DNA of 64,000 nucleotides from Fulvitalea axinellae (GCF_036492835.1 NZ_AP025316.1:1-64000); one strand, 5' to 3'. Counted from the first letter of the stretch, positions 27,037-34,819 are shown. Numbers and translations are program-made. The notes: generated by a model not told the origin, from the sequence alone.

Positions 27037-30000
27037 ATGAAATTACCAGAGATAGCCCTAAAAAACAGGATGTTCGTCCTGACGGTCGTGGCCTTGGCGG
27101 TTTTTGTCGGGTTCCGATCGTTTAAGACTATGCCCCGGGCCGAGGATCCTTTTCTCTCCACGCCCAACTACGCCGTGGTGGTCGTTTTGCCCGGAATGAG
27201 CCCCGAGGATATGGAAGAGCTGGTGGCCGATCCTATTGAGGAAGCCATGGACGAACTGGACGATATTACGGAAATCCGTACCGAAATTAGCAACGGCTTG
27301 GCGATAATCAATGTCGAGGCCTCCTTCGGAATAGACTATGACGACAAGTATGACGATATAGTCGGCGAAGTGAATCAGCTTAGGCAAACGCTCCCTTCGG
27401 GTATTGTTATGCTTGACGTTACGCAGTTCAAACCCGAGGATATGGTTGTGGTTCGGCAGTACGCTTTGGTGTCGGAAGGCGCTTCGTACGCCCAACTTTA
27501 CGACGAGGCCGAGCGCTTCGAAGACTTGCTGAACCAATCGGAACTGGTAAAGAAAGTGGAGATAGAGGCCTCGCCCGAAGAGCGTGTACGGATTAGCCTT
27601 GATTTTAGGAAGATGGCCAATCTGGGCGTCAACCTTTCGCAAGTGGCCGGCGTGCTGAGCGGCAACAACGTCAATATTCCCGGAGGGGAAATAAAGTCGG
27701 GGACGATGAGCTTTAACGTGAAGTCGTCGGGCAAATACGGTTCGCTGGACGAGATCCGGAATACGGCCATCGGCGCTCATGAAGGTAAGATCGTTTACCT
27801 CAGGCATATCGCGGAAGTAGGGCACGCTTACGAAGACCAGCGGTGGATAGCCCGCTACGGCGCCAAGAAGTCCATATTCGTAACCGTTACGCAGAAAAAG
27901 GGCGGAAACATCATGACTTTAGCCGGTGATCTGGATAAAAAGGAAGCTAATTTTTCCGAGAAATTGCCGGTATCCATTTCATTGGAAACCGCCTTTGACC
28001 AAGCCCCTGCGGTAAAGGGGCGCCTTGATGAGTTTGTTGTGAATTTGGTACAGGGTATCGTTTTGGTAGGCGTGATTATTCTGGTGTTTTTGGGTTGGCG
28101 TCCGGCTTTGGTGGTAATGGTCGTTATTCCGTTATCAATACTTTTGGCGATCACCGTTCTCAATTTTTCCGGCTACGCTTTACAGCAGATTTCCATCGCC
28201 TCTCTGGTTATCGCCCTTGGGCTTTTGGTGGATAACGGGATAGTGGTGATCGAAAATATCGTTCGCTTCAGACGCGACGGTTATACATTGGCGGAAGCCG
28301 CGGCGAAAGGTACTGGCGAGGTGGGGTATTCCATTATCAGTTCTACGCTTACCACCGTTTTGGCTTTCGCTCCCTTGGCTTTTATGGCCAGTGGACCGGG
28401 CGTTTTCCTGCGCAGTATGCCGCTAACCGTAATTTACGTACTTACCGCTTCGCTGATTCTGGCCCTGACCTTTACGCCTATTATGGCCAGAAAAATATTA
28501 AAACAAAAAGGCGAGATCAAGACCCCGGTGGTTTCCAGACATCTGGAAAAATTAATAGAAAAATTCTACGCTCCGGCTTTGCGGTTCGCCCTTAGAAAAG
28601 GCTGGGTGGTTTTGGGCAGTGGCATAATAACTTTATTAGGAGCCTTGTCCCTGTTTCCGAGCATTGGCGTAAGCTTCTTTCCCACGGCCGACAAACCGAT
28701 GCTGTTGATCAGTGCGGACCATCCTTATACCAGGAATATCCTGCATACCGACAGCACTATGCGCTTTATAGGTTCGGTGCTGGACACGATGGATTACGTG
28801 GATTCGTACGTTACCAACGCCGGTCACGGGAATCCGCAAGTGTATTACAATCGTCAGCCAGAGGAATATAAATCGTATCACGGCGAGGCTCTGGTGAATT
28901 TTAAGGAATGGGATCCCGATAAATTCTACGCCACTTTGGCAAACCTCCGTAAGACATTCGCCGATTATCCTGACGCTAAGATCACTTTTAGCGAATTGAA
29001 AAACGGTGCGCCCTTCGAAGCTCCCATAGAGGTTATGATTATGGGCAAAGACTTGGAGGTGTTGAGAAAAATATCTTTTGATATAGAAAAGATAGTGGAC
29101 GAGTCCGAAGGGACTCTGGACGTAGCCAATCCGTTGGCCAACGCCAAAACCGACATCAAGGTAAATATCAATAGGGACAAAGCGGCTTTATTAAATGTTT
29201 CCTTGTTGGATATTGACAAAACGGTAAGGGCCGGGCTAGGCGGGTTGCGTATCGACGACGTGTCAATGGATGTGGACAACGAGGAATATCCGTTGATTAT
29301 AAGAATGCCTTTCGATGGGAAAAATACAGTGGAAGATTTCGGTAAGATGTACGTCACCAACCGCATGGGGCGACATATACCGTTGAGCCAATTGGCAGTG
29401 GTGGAGTTTGAGCAGGACTACGCCCAAATCAACCATTACAATACCGAAAGAAATACGGCCGTAACGGCCAATGTCACCAACCCCGACAAGACCAAGGCGA
29501 TTACCGAAGCCATTATCCCGAAACTGGACGCCTATGATTGGCCCGATGGATACCGCTACCGAATGGGGGGCGAATACGAAAGCCAAACCGAAAGTTTCGG
29601 CGATTTGGGAACTTTGCTGTTCGTGGCCATGGTATTGATTTTCGCCGTATTGGTATTGCAGTTCCGTTCCGTAAGCCAGCCGTTGATTATATTTTCGGCC
29701 ATACCGCTGGCCGTCAGCGGATCGTTTGTGGCGCTGTACCTGACCAACTGGTCGTTTTCGTTCTTCGCTTTTATCGGCTTTATCAGCCTGGTGGGCATAG
29801 TGGTCAACAACTCCATAATATTGGTGGATTACACCAACCAACTAATGGAATCGGGAATGGCCAAGACGAACGCCATAACCACCGCAGCCCACAGGCGCTT
29901 TACGCCGATAGTGCTGACTACCCTTACCACCATCTTAGGGCTGTTGCCGCTGACGCTTTCGGGAACCTCACTTTGGTCGCCTCTGGGCTGGACTCTTATC

Positions 30001-30096
30001 GGCGGGATGATATCTTCTACCTTGCTGACCCTATTGGTCGTTCCTATTCTGTATCAATGGTTTACCAAAGGAAGAAAGGATTTGGCGGAAGCGTAA
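27037..30096 (+). CDS. RND-family efflux permease
   Basis: A 1019-residue inner membrane pump of the AcrB/HAE-like class, with the two-fold repeat of a membrane helix, a large periplasmic porter loop and a membrane bundle. The start KNRMFVLTVVALAVFVGFRS is the first helix; PGMSPEDMEELVADPIEEAM is the typical porter-domain opening. In helix 4 the proton-relay pair is Asp399-Asn400 (GLLVDNGIVVIENI), and the helix-10 position that is Lys in AcrB is in GIVVNNSIILVDY (Asn924-Asn925). This is a variant relay seen in many family members, to my knowledge. It works with the TolC and adaptor genes just upstream. Substrates are not predictable. Confidence 0.92.
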   Translation: MKLPEIALKNRMFVLTVVALAVFVGFRSFKTMPRAEDPFLSTPNYAVVVVLPGMSPEDMEELVADPIEEAMDELDDITEIRTEISNGLAIINVEASFGIDYDDKYDDIVGEVNQLRQTLPSGIVMLDVTQFKPEDMVVVRQYALVSEGASYAQLYDEAERFEDLLNQSELVKKVEIEASPEERVRISLDFRKMANLGVNLSQVAGVLSGNNVNIPGGEIKSGTMSFNVKSSGKYGSLDEIRNTAIGAHEGKIVYLRHIAEVGHAYEDQRWIARYGAKKSIFVTVTQKKGGNIMTLAGDLDKKEANFSEKLPVSISLETAFDQAPAVKGRLDEFVVNLVQGIVLVGVIILVFLGWRPALVVMVVIPLSILLAITVLNFSGYALQQISIASLVIALGLLVDNGIVVIENIVRFRRDGYTLAEAAAKGTGEVGYSIISSTLTTVLAFAPLAFMASGPGVFLRSMPLTVIYVLTASLILALTFTPIMARKILKQKGEIKTPVVSRHLEKLIEKFYAPALRFALRKGWVVLGSGIITLLGALSLFPSIGVSFFPTADKPMLLISADHPYTRNILHTDSTMRFIGSVLDTMDYVDSYVTNAGHGNPQVYYNRQPEEYKSYHGEALVNFKEWDPDKFYATLANLRKTFADYPDAKITFSELKNGAPFEAPIEVMIMGKDLEVLRKISFDIEKIVDESEGTLDVANPLANAKTDIKVNINRDKAALLNVSLLDIDKTVRAGLGGLRIDDVSMDVDNEEYPLIIRMPFDGKNTVEDFGKMYVTNRMGRHIPLSQLAVVEFEQDYAQINHYNTERNTAVTANVTNPDKTKAITEAIIPKLDAYDWPDGYRYRMGGEYESQTESFGDLGTLLFVAMVLIFAVLVLQFRSVSQPLIIFSAIPLAVSGSFVALYLTNWSFSFFAFIGFISLVGIVVNNSIILVDYTNQLMESGMAKTNAITTAAHRRFTPIVLTTLTTILGLLPLTLSGTSLWSPLGWTLIGGMISSTLLTLLVVPILYQWFTKGRKDLAEA

Positions 30097-30119
30097 AGGG
30101 TTGTTATAAAGGAAAGTGT

Positions 30120-30147
30120 GTAGAGACAGAGGGTACTCTGTCTCTAC
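30120..30147. repeat. GTAGAGACA palindrome, copy 1 (perfect)
   Basis: Arms GTAGAGACAGAG (30120-30131) and CTCTGTCTCTAC (30136-30147), loop GGTA. It lies 23 bp after the RND gene and is followed by GTTTTG, so it could serve as a terminator. Related imperfect palindromes occur at 32917-32933 and 38923-38944. The rest of the 30097-30416 spacer holds only an AAAACC-TCTTCG-GGTTTT hairpin at 30375-30392. Confidence 0.65.
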
Positions 30148-30416
30148 GTTTTGATGAAGGTGTGGAACCTCAGGATTTCCTTTTTGACATAGTTAATCCT
30201 GACGGGCTTAATATTATAGATACTTTGACTCTTTTTAGCCTTAGAGCGCACAGAATGTATTGGGACAAAGACCCAAATGCCAAAAACTGTCTTTCCATTA
30301 TAGCTAAGGCCACTATGCCGGCATGACTCTGGGCTAAACCATGAAATTTTATTAATTTGTTTTCTTCGGCTAGAAAACCTCTTCGGGTTTTGACAATGAT
30401 GTTGTGAAGAAAATAT

Positions 30417-31778
30417 ATGGACGAATTAGAGTTTACGGAAAGCGAGTGGAATACCTGCCTTAAAGTTTTGGAGATACTTAAAAACGATCCGCTGAATAAT
30501 CCCGATAACAAGCGCTTCAGTGGCATAATCACCAAGCTCCATAAGAATGCGAAAAAAGCCCTTAATAAAGAGAAAAACGAAAACAGGGCAAGGCAAGACA
30601 AAGAAACCGTTTTTTCATCCGCAATTGCCATGAACGCTTTGGCGGGAGTGAGCTTTTTTAGTGATGGGAAGCCAAAAGAACAGCGATACAAGGCGGTACA
30701 CAATCCACGGAATTGCTATTGCTGTAACAGCCCGTACTACGACGTTCATTCTTTTTATCACAGGCTTTGCCCTGATTGCGCCGAACAGAACTACGCTTGG
30801 CGTTTCCGTTCGCCCGATCTTTCCGGTCGGAATATAATTATTACCGGAGGGCGCGTCAAAGTCGGTTTCGCTACCGCATTACGATTCCTTAGGGCCGGAG
30901 CGAATGTGACGGTTACTACCCGGTTTCCCGCTTTGGCACTGGAAACTTACAGCAAAGAGCCTGATTATTCAGAATGGAAAGACAAGCTTTTCCTTTACGG
31001 ATTGGATTTAAGAAACCTCGGAGCCGTAAAGGAATTCATAACCGAGTATAAGAAGAGATATCCGCATCTAGATATATTGATCAATAACGCCGCGCAAACG
31101 ATCAAATATACGGAGGAGTTTTATCGTCCGATTATCGCCGAAGAGCGAAAGCATTTAGAGAACTTATCTTCAGCCAACCGTTTGTTCAGCGAGAATAAAA
31201 CACCCGTAACCGAAAACGAAACCCGAAGGCTTCCGGCCTCAAGCTTCGACAAAGTATCCCTTACACGCTTCGGGCAACCGGTGGACACAAGACATAAAAA
31301 CAGCTGGAACTCCACTCTTGAGGAAATCGGCGATTATGAATTGTTGGAAGTAAACCTTATCAACCAAATATCCCCTTATCTGATGCTTAGGGAATTGGCT
31401 TCGCATATGAGGAATTCCCCTTATCCGGAACGTTTTGTCATCAACGTGACCTCTTCCGAGGGACAATTCAGTTATTCGAACAAAACGATATATCATCCGC
31501 ATACGAATATGACCAAGGCGGCGCTGAATATGATGACCCGCACGTCTGCCCGAGAGCTTGCCGTAAGCGGAATATTCATGAATGCGGTGGATGTGGGTTG
31601 GATCTCTACCGGTGCGGTGGAATCTCTTCGCAAAAGACAGTTTGAACGAGGGTATATCCCTCCTTTGGATTCTGTGGACGGAGCATCGAGAATCATGCAC
31701 CCCGTGTTTGAATCTCTTATCAATAAAGTTACCTTTGTAGGTAAGTTGTTAAAAAATTACAAGATCGAGAATTGGTAA
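30417..31778 (+). CDS. SDR-fold protein with N-terminal zinc ribbon, beside tRNA-like array
   Basis: 453 residues. Residues ~1-75 are a charged helical region; a zinc-binding knuckle pair follows (Cys100-Tyr-Cys102-Cys103 and Cys118-Pro-Asp-Cys121). From ~135 there is a Rossmann short-chain dehydrogenase fold: the glycine motif TGGRVKVGFATAL (Gly144, Gly145, Gly150), LYGLDLRNL, and DILINNAAQTIKY. At the catalytic YxxxK site the Lys is kept (Lys367, in NMTKAALNMMTRTSARELA), but the position four before it is Thr363, with His362 next to it, so the standard Tyr is absent. A ~60-residue insert separates the NNAAQ strand from the following helix. This is a divergent SDR group whose reaction I do not know. 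The zinc ribbon and the tRNA-like genes just downstream suggest RNA binding; that is inference. Confidence 0.8.
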   Translation: MDELEFTESEWNTCLKVLEILKNDPLNNPDNKRFSGIITKLHKNAKKALNKEKNENRARQDKETVFSSAIAMNALAGVSFFSDGKPKEQRYKAVHNPRNCYCCNSPYYDVHSFYHRLCPDCAEQNYAWRFRSPDLSGRNIIITGGRVKVGFATALRFLRAGANVTVTTRFPALALETYSKEPDYSEWKDKLFLYGLDLRNLGAVKEFITEYKKRYPHLDILINNAAQTIKYTEEFYRPIIAEERKHLENLSSANRLFSENKTPVTENETRRLPASSFDKVSLTRFGQPVDTRHKNSWNSTLEEIGDYELLEVNLINQISPYLMLRELASHMRNSPYPERFVINVTSSEGQFSYSNKTIYHPHTNMTKAALNMMTRTSARELAVSGIFMNAVDVGWISTGAVESLRKRQFERGYIPPLDSVDGASRIMHPVFESLINKVTFVGKLLKNYKIENW

Positions 31779-31813
31779 ATTGCCTGTTCGTTTGATTTTT
31801 TGATAAAATACAT

Positions 31814-31885
31814 GAGCTGGTGGTGTAATTGAAAACATACCTGACAGCCAATCAGGAGATGCGGGTTTGATTCCCGTCCTGCTCT
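31814..31885 (+). tRNA. tRNA-like sequence A, anticodon triplet GCC, atypical
   Basis: 72 nt fold as a cloverleaf: acceptor GAGCTGG/CCTGCTC (one T-T mismatch), D stem GTGT/ACAT, anticodon stem CCTGA/TCAGG (perfect), variable AGAT, T stem GCGGG/CCCGT. The anticodon loop is CAGCCAA, so the triplet at 31847-31849 is GCC (Gly), but the base before it is A where tRNAs have U33. The D loop AATTGAAA lacks the GG pair, and the T loop is TTTGATT. Base 73 is T, as in bacterial tRNA-Gly, and no CCA is encoded. Whether it is charged or translated with is doubtful. Confidence 0.55.
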
Positions 31886-31897
31886 TATGGCTTTGGG

Positions 31898-31969
31898 GAA
31901 GCTGTGGTGTAACTGGAAACACGTCTGACTGTCAATCTTGAGTTACGGGTTCAAGTCCCGTCGGCTTTT
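31898..31969 (+). tRNA. tRNA-like sequence B, anticodon triplet GTC, atypical
   Basis: 72 nt: acceptor GAAGCTG/CGGCTTT (two wobbles), D stem GTGT/ACAC with loop AACTGGAA (GG present), anticodon loop CTGTCAA (U33 present, triplet GTC at 31931-31933), variable AGTT, T stem ACGGG/CCCGT with loop TTCAAGT. The anticodon stem TCTGA/TCTTG has two mismatches and one wobble, unusual for a working tRNA. Base 73 is T rather than the G expected of tRNA-Asp. GGGG at 31895-31898 and CCCC at 31970-31973 could lengthen the acceptor helix. Confidence 0.5.
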
Positions 31970-31986
31970 CCCCTGATACCGCCCAA

Positions 31987-32058
31987 GCGTTTATAGTATA
32001 ACTGGAAATATGACGGATTTCAAATCCGAAGATGCGGGTTCGATTCCCGCTAAACGTT
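31987..32058 (+). tRNA. tRNA-like sequence C, anticodon triplet TCA (would read UGA)
   Basis: 72 nt and the best fold of the three: acceptor GCGTTTA/TAAACGT (one G-T), bases 8-9 TA, D stem GTAT/ATAT with loop AACTGGAA, anticodon stem ACGGA/TCCGA (closing A-A mismatch), loop TTTCAAA, variable AGAT, T stem GCGGG/CCCGC with canonical loop TTCGATT. The triplet at 32020-32022 is TCA, which pairs with UGA. The overall sequence resembles bacterial tRNA-Gly(UCC) with the last anticodon base changed, and base 73 is T. GCCCAA before and TTGGGC after extend the helix to 13 bp, and CTTTTTG follows, so the 3' flank may double as a terminator. At only 72 nt, without a long variable arm, it is not a selenocysteine tRNA. 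Confidence 0.55.
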
Positions 32059-32155
32059 TGGGCTCTTTTTGATAAAAGTATTCTCTTTTCCGGTAAGGCT
32101 TGATATCTTTTCAACCACTCTCCACTCCGAAATACTCTTTATTTAGTACGCACAT

Positions 32156-32911
32156 ATGCCTCATAAACAAAACCATAGGGGAGCTAATCCCAGAGACGCC
32201 AAATCGTTCTCGGACAAACAGCTTCCGGACCTAAAACAAGCGCTTGAACACCTGAATTATCTTCTTTCAAGAGACTATAACCCTAAATCATCCCTGAAAT
32301 TGGTGGGCGACCGGTTCCGTTTTACCGAACGGCAACGCAGGGCTATCGCCCATTCGGCTTGTGGCGAAAAGGAACTAAAGGAAAGGCGGGCAAAACACGT
32401 TAGCGCTGATCAAATTGCGGGAAAGAAAATAGCGGTGGACGGTTATAACCAATTAATCACAATGGAGGCCGCCTTGTCGAAAGCTCCCGTGTTTATCGGT
32501 ACGGACGGCTGCTATCGCGATATTGCCAGTGTGCACGGTACTTACAGAAGGGTAGAGGAGACTATTCCGGCGCTTGAGCTGTTCGCCAAATTTTTTGAGG
32601 AAATGAACCCTGAAAAGGTGCTTTGGGTGTTTGACAAACCCATTTCCAACAGCGGAAGGCTAAAGCAAATGATCCAAACCTTGGCCGACGAAAAGGGATG
32701 GCGCTGGGACGTGACGCTGGATTTTAATCCCGACAAATATATTGCGGAGAAAGAAGGCTGGATAGCCGTTTCCTCAGACAGTTGGGTTTTGGACAATTCT
32801 GACCAATGGCTGAACCTGAACGCCTACCTAATTGACAAGCATGTTCCCGACGCTTGGTTGATTGATTTTGAAAATATCAAAACGGATAACGAATGTAAGT
32901 CTGGAATGTGA
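32156..32911 (+). CDS. DUF434-type protein with PIN-like acidic core
   Basis: 251 residues, soluble. The N-terminal ~90 residues are basic and helical, with VGDRFRFTERQRRAIAHSACG, the segment I associate with DUF434. The rest resembles a PIN-like nuclease fold: IAVDGYNQL (Asp95), a glycine turn with GTDGCYRD (Asp117, Asp122), VLWVFDKPISNSGRLK (Asp160), and IAVSSDSWVLD (Asp208, Asp213). Acidic residues at strand ends of this kind bind metal in PIN RNases. It starts 97 bp after tRNA-like C on the same strand, so it may cut or bind those RNAs. The DUF434 label rests on memory and no substrate is known; the nuclease activity is inference. Confidence 0.7.
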   Translation: MPHKQNHRGANPRDAKSFSDKQLPDLKQALEHLNYLLSRDYNPKSSLKLVGDRFRFTERQRRAIAHSACGEKELKERRAKHVSADQIAGKKIAVDGYNQLITMEAALSKAPVFIGTDGCYRDIASVHGTYRRVEETIPALELFAKFFEEMNPEKVLWVFDKPISNSGRLKQMIQTLADEKGWRWDVTLDFNPDKYIAEKEGWIAVSSDSWVLDNSDQWLNLNAYLIDKHVPDAWLIDFENIKTDNECKSGM

Positions 32912-32916
32912 CTATT

Positions 32917-32933
32917 GAGACAAGACATGTCTC
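32917..32933. repeat. GAGACA palindrome, copy 2 (short)
   Basis: GAGACA (32917-32922) and TGTCTC (32928-32933) around AGACA, five bases after the DUF434-type gene. It matches the core of the palindromes at 30120 and 38923. Just beyond it, 32961-32974 (GGTCTTAGGTATTA) is an inverted partial copy of the TACCTAA repeat. Confidence 0.5.
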
Positions 32934-32986
32934 TCTGGTGATTTTAACCGTAAAAAACTAGGTCTTAGGTATTATCACGAACGAAG

Positions 32987-34067
32987 TACCTAACGTGAAC
33001 TTGGAATCGAAATATTAGATTAGTTCAATCGTCATCTTCCTATCCCACTTCCCCAGCTTCTTGGGGAATTTAGGGCATTCAGGTGTTTTGTCAAGGAAAG
33101 TATAAGCGAGTAACGCGGCTATTGTGTTGATTAGAAACCCTTTGACGCTTCTGTGCCTTGAGTGTTCAATCTGGCAAACATGTTTGAGGATATCGAACGC
33201 CGATTCGATTAGCCGCCTGTGCTTCAAATAGTGTTTTTGCTCTTCGGCAAGCATTTCTTTGGGCCTCATTTTACTCCTGAGCTTTGTGACCAAGGTTAGG
33301 CCTTTGCCCCTGAGTTCGTCCCTGAGTTTGGAAATATACCCTTTGTCCCCATAGAGGAACCCTTGCAGGTCTTTGGTGAGTGACCTGAGCATTTTGTGGT
33401 TGTTGTCCGATACATTTCCCGAAGATATCCTGACGACGACCAGCTGTCCGTATTCGTTTATGACGGCATGGAGCTTAAACCCGAAGAACCATCCCATCGA
33501 GCTCTTGCCACGTTTGGCGATTCCGGCGAAAACCCTGTGTTGTTTTATTCTTTTGTTGTGGCACACGGCCAGAGGTTTGGAGTCCACGTAATTGTGGCCT
33601 GTCCGGGGAGACAGCCTGACGGCCTGCATAAAAAGCGTCATGGGAGCGAAAACCCGGTTTGAGGCGGTAAGGAAAGTGGTGTAGTCCGGCAGGTCCGGAA
33701 AGTAGCTTCTCAGGTAAACCATAAGCACGTTGTTGTAGTACCACTTGAAACACCGGATGCCGGAGAGGTGAAAGAATATCAAAACCGTCATGATTTCACT
33801 GTCACTCATCGTCGCGGGCCTACCGGATTTCTTCTGGTTTCCGATTCCTTTCTCCTTGTGGTACTCGTCCAATCGTTTGCAGAAATCGTCGGAAGCGATG
33901 AAAATTTCAGTTAATTTGAGAGTGTCCAGAACGGTCATGTCCAGTTGTGTTTATTCGGTTTGTACAAAAACACAAATAAACAAATACTCAAACATTGATC
34001 TTTCTGGACGATCCCTTCTTTACCTGACTGTATTTGAGTCGGTTAAATTCCAAGCTCACGTTACCTA
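32987..34067. mobile_element. IS982-family insertion sequence with target duplication
   Basis: The element proper is 32993-34061 (1069 bp). Its ends are inverted: ACGTGAACTTGGAAT at 32993-33007, and the complement of ACGTGAGCTTGGAAT at 34047-34061, 14 of 15 matching. It is flanked by a direct repeat TACCTA (32987-32992 and 34062-34067). Removing the element and one TACCTA restores TACCTAATACTTGATACC, a good copy of the dispersed repeat seen at 25729 and 38975. Size, transposase family and duplication length fit IS982. The ends are intact, so it may be mobile. Confidence 0.85.
33015..33938 (-). CDS. IS982-family transposase
   Basis: 307 residues, the usual length for IS982 transposases. It has an N-terminal helical region with GRPATMSDSEIMTVLIFFHL, then the DDE catalytic core: Asp119 (YVDSKPLAVC), Asp198 (GDKGYIS) and Glu245 (RRLIESAFDILKHV). 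The characteristic RVFAGIAKRGKSSMGWFFG and IEHSRHRS stretches are present. The frame is complete from ATG to stop with no frameshift. It fills nearly the whole element between the inverted ends. Confidence 0.95.
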   Translation of the reverse strand: MTVLDTLKLTEIFIASDDFCKRLDEYHKEKGIGNQKKSGRPATMSDSEIMTVLIFFHLSGIRCFKWYYNNVLMVYLRSYFPDLPDYTTFLTASNRVFAPMTLFMQAVRLSPRTGHNYVDSKPLAVCHNKRIKQHRVFAGIAKRGKSSMGWFFGFKLHAVINEYGQLVVVRISSGNVSDNNHKMLRSLTKDLQGFLYGDKGYISKLRDELRGKGLTLVTKLRSKMRPKEMLAEEQKHYLKHRRLIESAFDILKHVCQIEHSRHRSVKGFLINTIAALLAYTFLDKTPECPKFPKKLGKWDRKMTIELI

Positions 34068-34096
34068 ATACTTGATACCAAATACCTAAGACCTAA
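34062..34096. repeat. TACCTAATACTT dispersed repeat, copy 2, split by the IS
   Basis: TACCTAATACTTGATACC followed by AAATACCTAAGACC. Its first six bases are also the right-hand target duplication of the IS982 element, so this copy is the insertion site. Confidence 0.75.
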
Positions 34097-34107
34097 AGAA
34101 AAACTCC

Positions 34108-34689
34108 TTATTTCTGCTTCTTGACAAATTTTGTCAGGATAACGATATGTTGTCCGCTTACCCGTCCTTCTATCTGCTCGGCGTTGTCGTGTACAAGTGA
34201 GATATTTCTTACCGCCGTTCCTCTTTTGGCCGTGAAGTTGGCGCCTTTTACGTTAAGGTCTTTGGTCAGCACCACCGTGTCGCCGGCTTCCAATTCGGCG
34301 CCGTTGCTGTCCACGTGCTTTATTTTGTCGCCTTCCTCTTGGTCCTCGCCTGTGGCTTTGGCCCATTCCAGCGTCTCGTCGTCGAGGTATAGCATATCCA
34401 GCAGGTCCTGTGGCCAGCCTTCGGCGCGCAGGCGGGTCAGCATACGCCAGGCTATTACCTGCACGGCGGGCGTTTCGCTCCACATGCTGTCATTGAGGCA
34501 ACGCCAGTGGTTCGCGTCCATCTTTTCCGGATTCTCTATCTGTTCGGCGCAGGTGGCGCAAGCCATTACGGCCTTGTCGGCGTTGTCTTCCTCAACTGGC
34601 GGTACTTGGTAAACGGTAAGGTTATCCTTGGCTCCGCAAAGCTCGCAGGCGTTGCCAGAGCGTTCGCGCAATTCTTTCTCTATGCTCAT
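34108..34689 (-). CDS. PhnA/YjdM-like zinc-ribbon protein
   Basis: 193 residues from the ATG at 34689 (MSIEKELRERSG); the frame runs eight codons further to 34713, but the shorter start fits the family. The N-terminus carries a zinc ribbon (CELCG and, ~30 residues on, CATC). The C-terminal ~70 residues have the PhnA/YjdM domain with VDSNGAELEAGDTVVLTKDL (shown as separate strands VDSNG and GDTVVLTKDLNVKG) and GQHIVILTKFVKK. Although named after alkylphosphonate uptake in E. coli, YjdM is not needed for phosphonate use and its role is unclear. It is divergent from the Crp/Fnr gene. Confidence 0.85.
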   Translation of the reverse strand: MSIEKELRERSGNACELCGAKDNLTVYQVPPVEEDNADKAVMACATCAEQIENPEKMDANHWRCLNDSMWSETPAVQVIAWRMLTRLRAEGWPQDLLDMLYLDDETLEWAKATGEDQEEGDKIKHVDSNGAELEAGDTVVLTKDLNVKGANFTAKRGTAVRNISLVHDNAEQIEGRVSGQHIVILTKFVKKQK

Positions 34690-34819
34690 TTTTTCAGATG
34701 TTAGTATCCGCAAAACTTCCGCATACGGTGTTATTGTTCACTTTATGTTGCGGTGTCGGCGGAAAATCCCGAATTTACGCAGAAGCCCTGACAGGGCAAG
34801 GGATATTGATACGTTGCGA

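Noticed and set aside
29538-30326. 262-codon plus-strand frame at the end of the RND gene
   Set aside because: Overlaps the pump gene in another frame and resembles no protein; the RND frame is certain.
31898-31969. Plain tRNA-Asp(GTC)
   Set aside because: The anticodon stem has two mismatches and base 73 is T, not G; I list it as tRNA-like.
31987-32058. Selenocysteine tRNA because of the UCA anticodon
   Set aside because: At 72 nt with a 4-nt variable loop it lacks the long variable arm and long acceptor-T stack of tRNA-Sec, and no sel genes are seen.
34628-34819. 64-codon N-terminal extension of the Crp/Fnr protein
   Set aside because: It overlaps the start of the divergent zinc protein and does not resemble the family; the ATG at 34820 fits.
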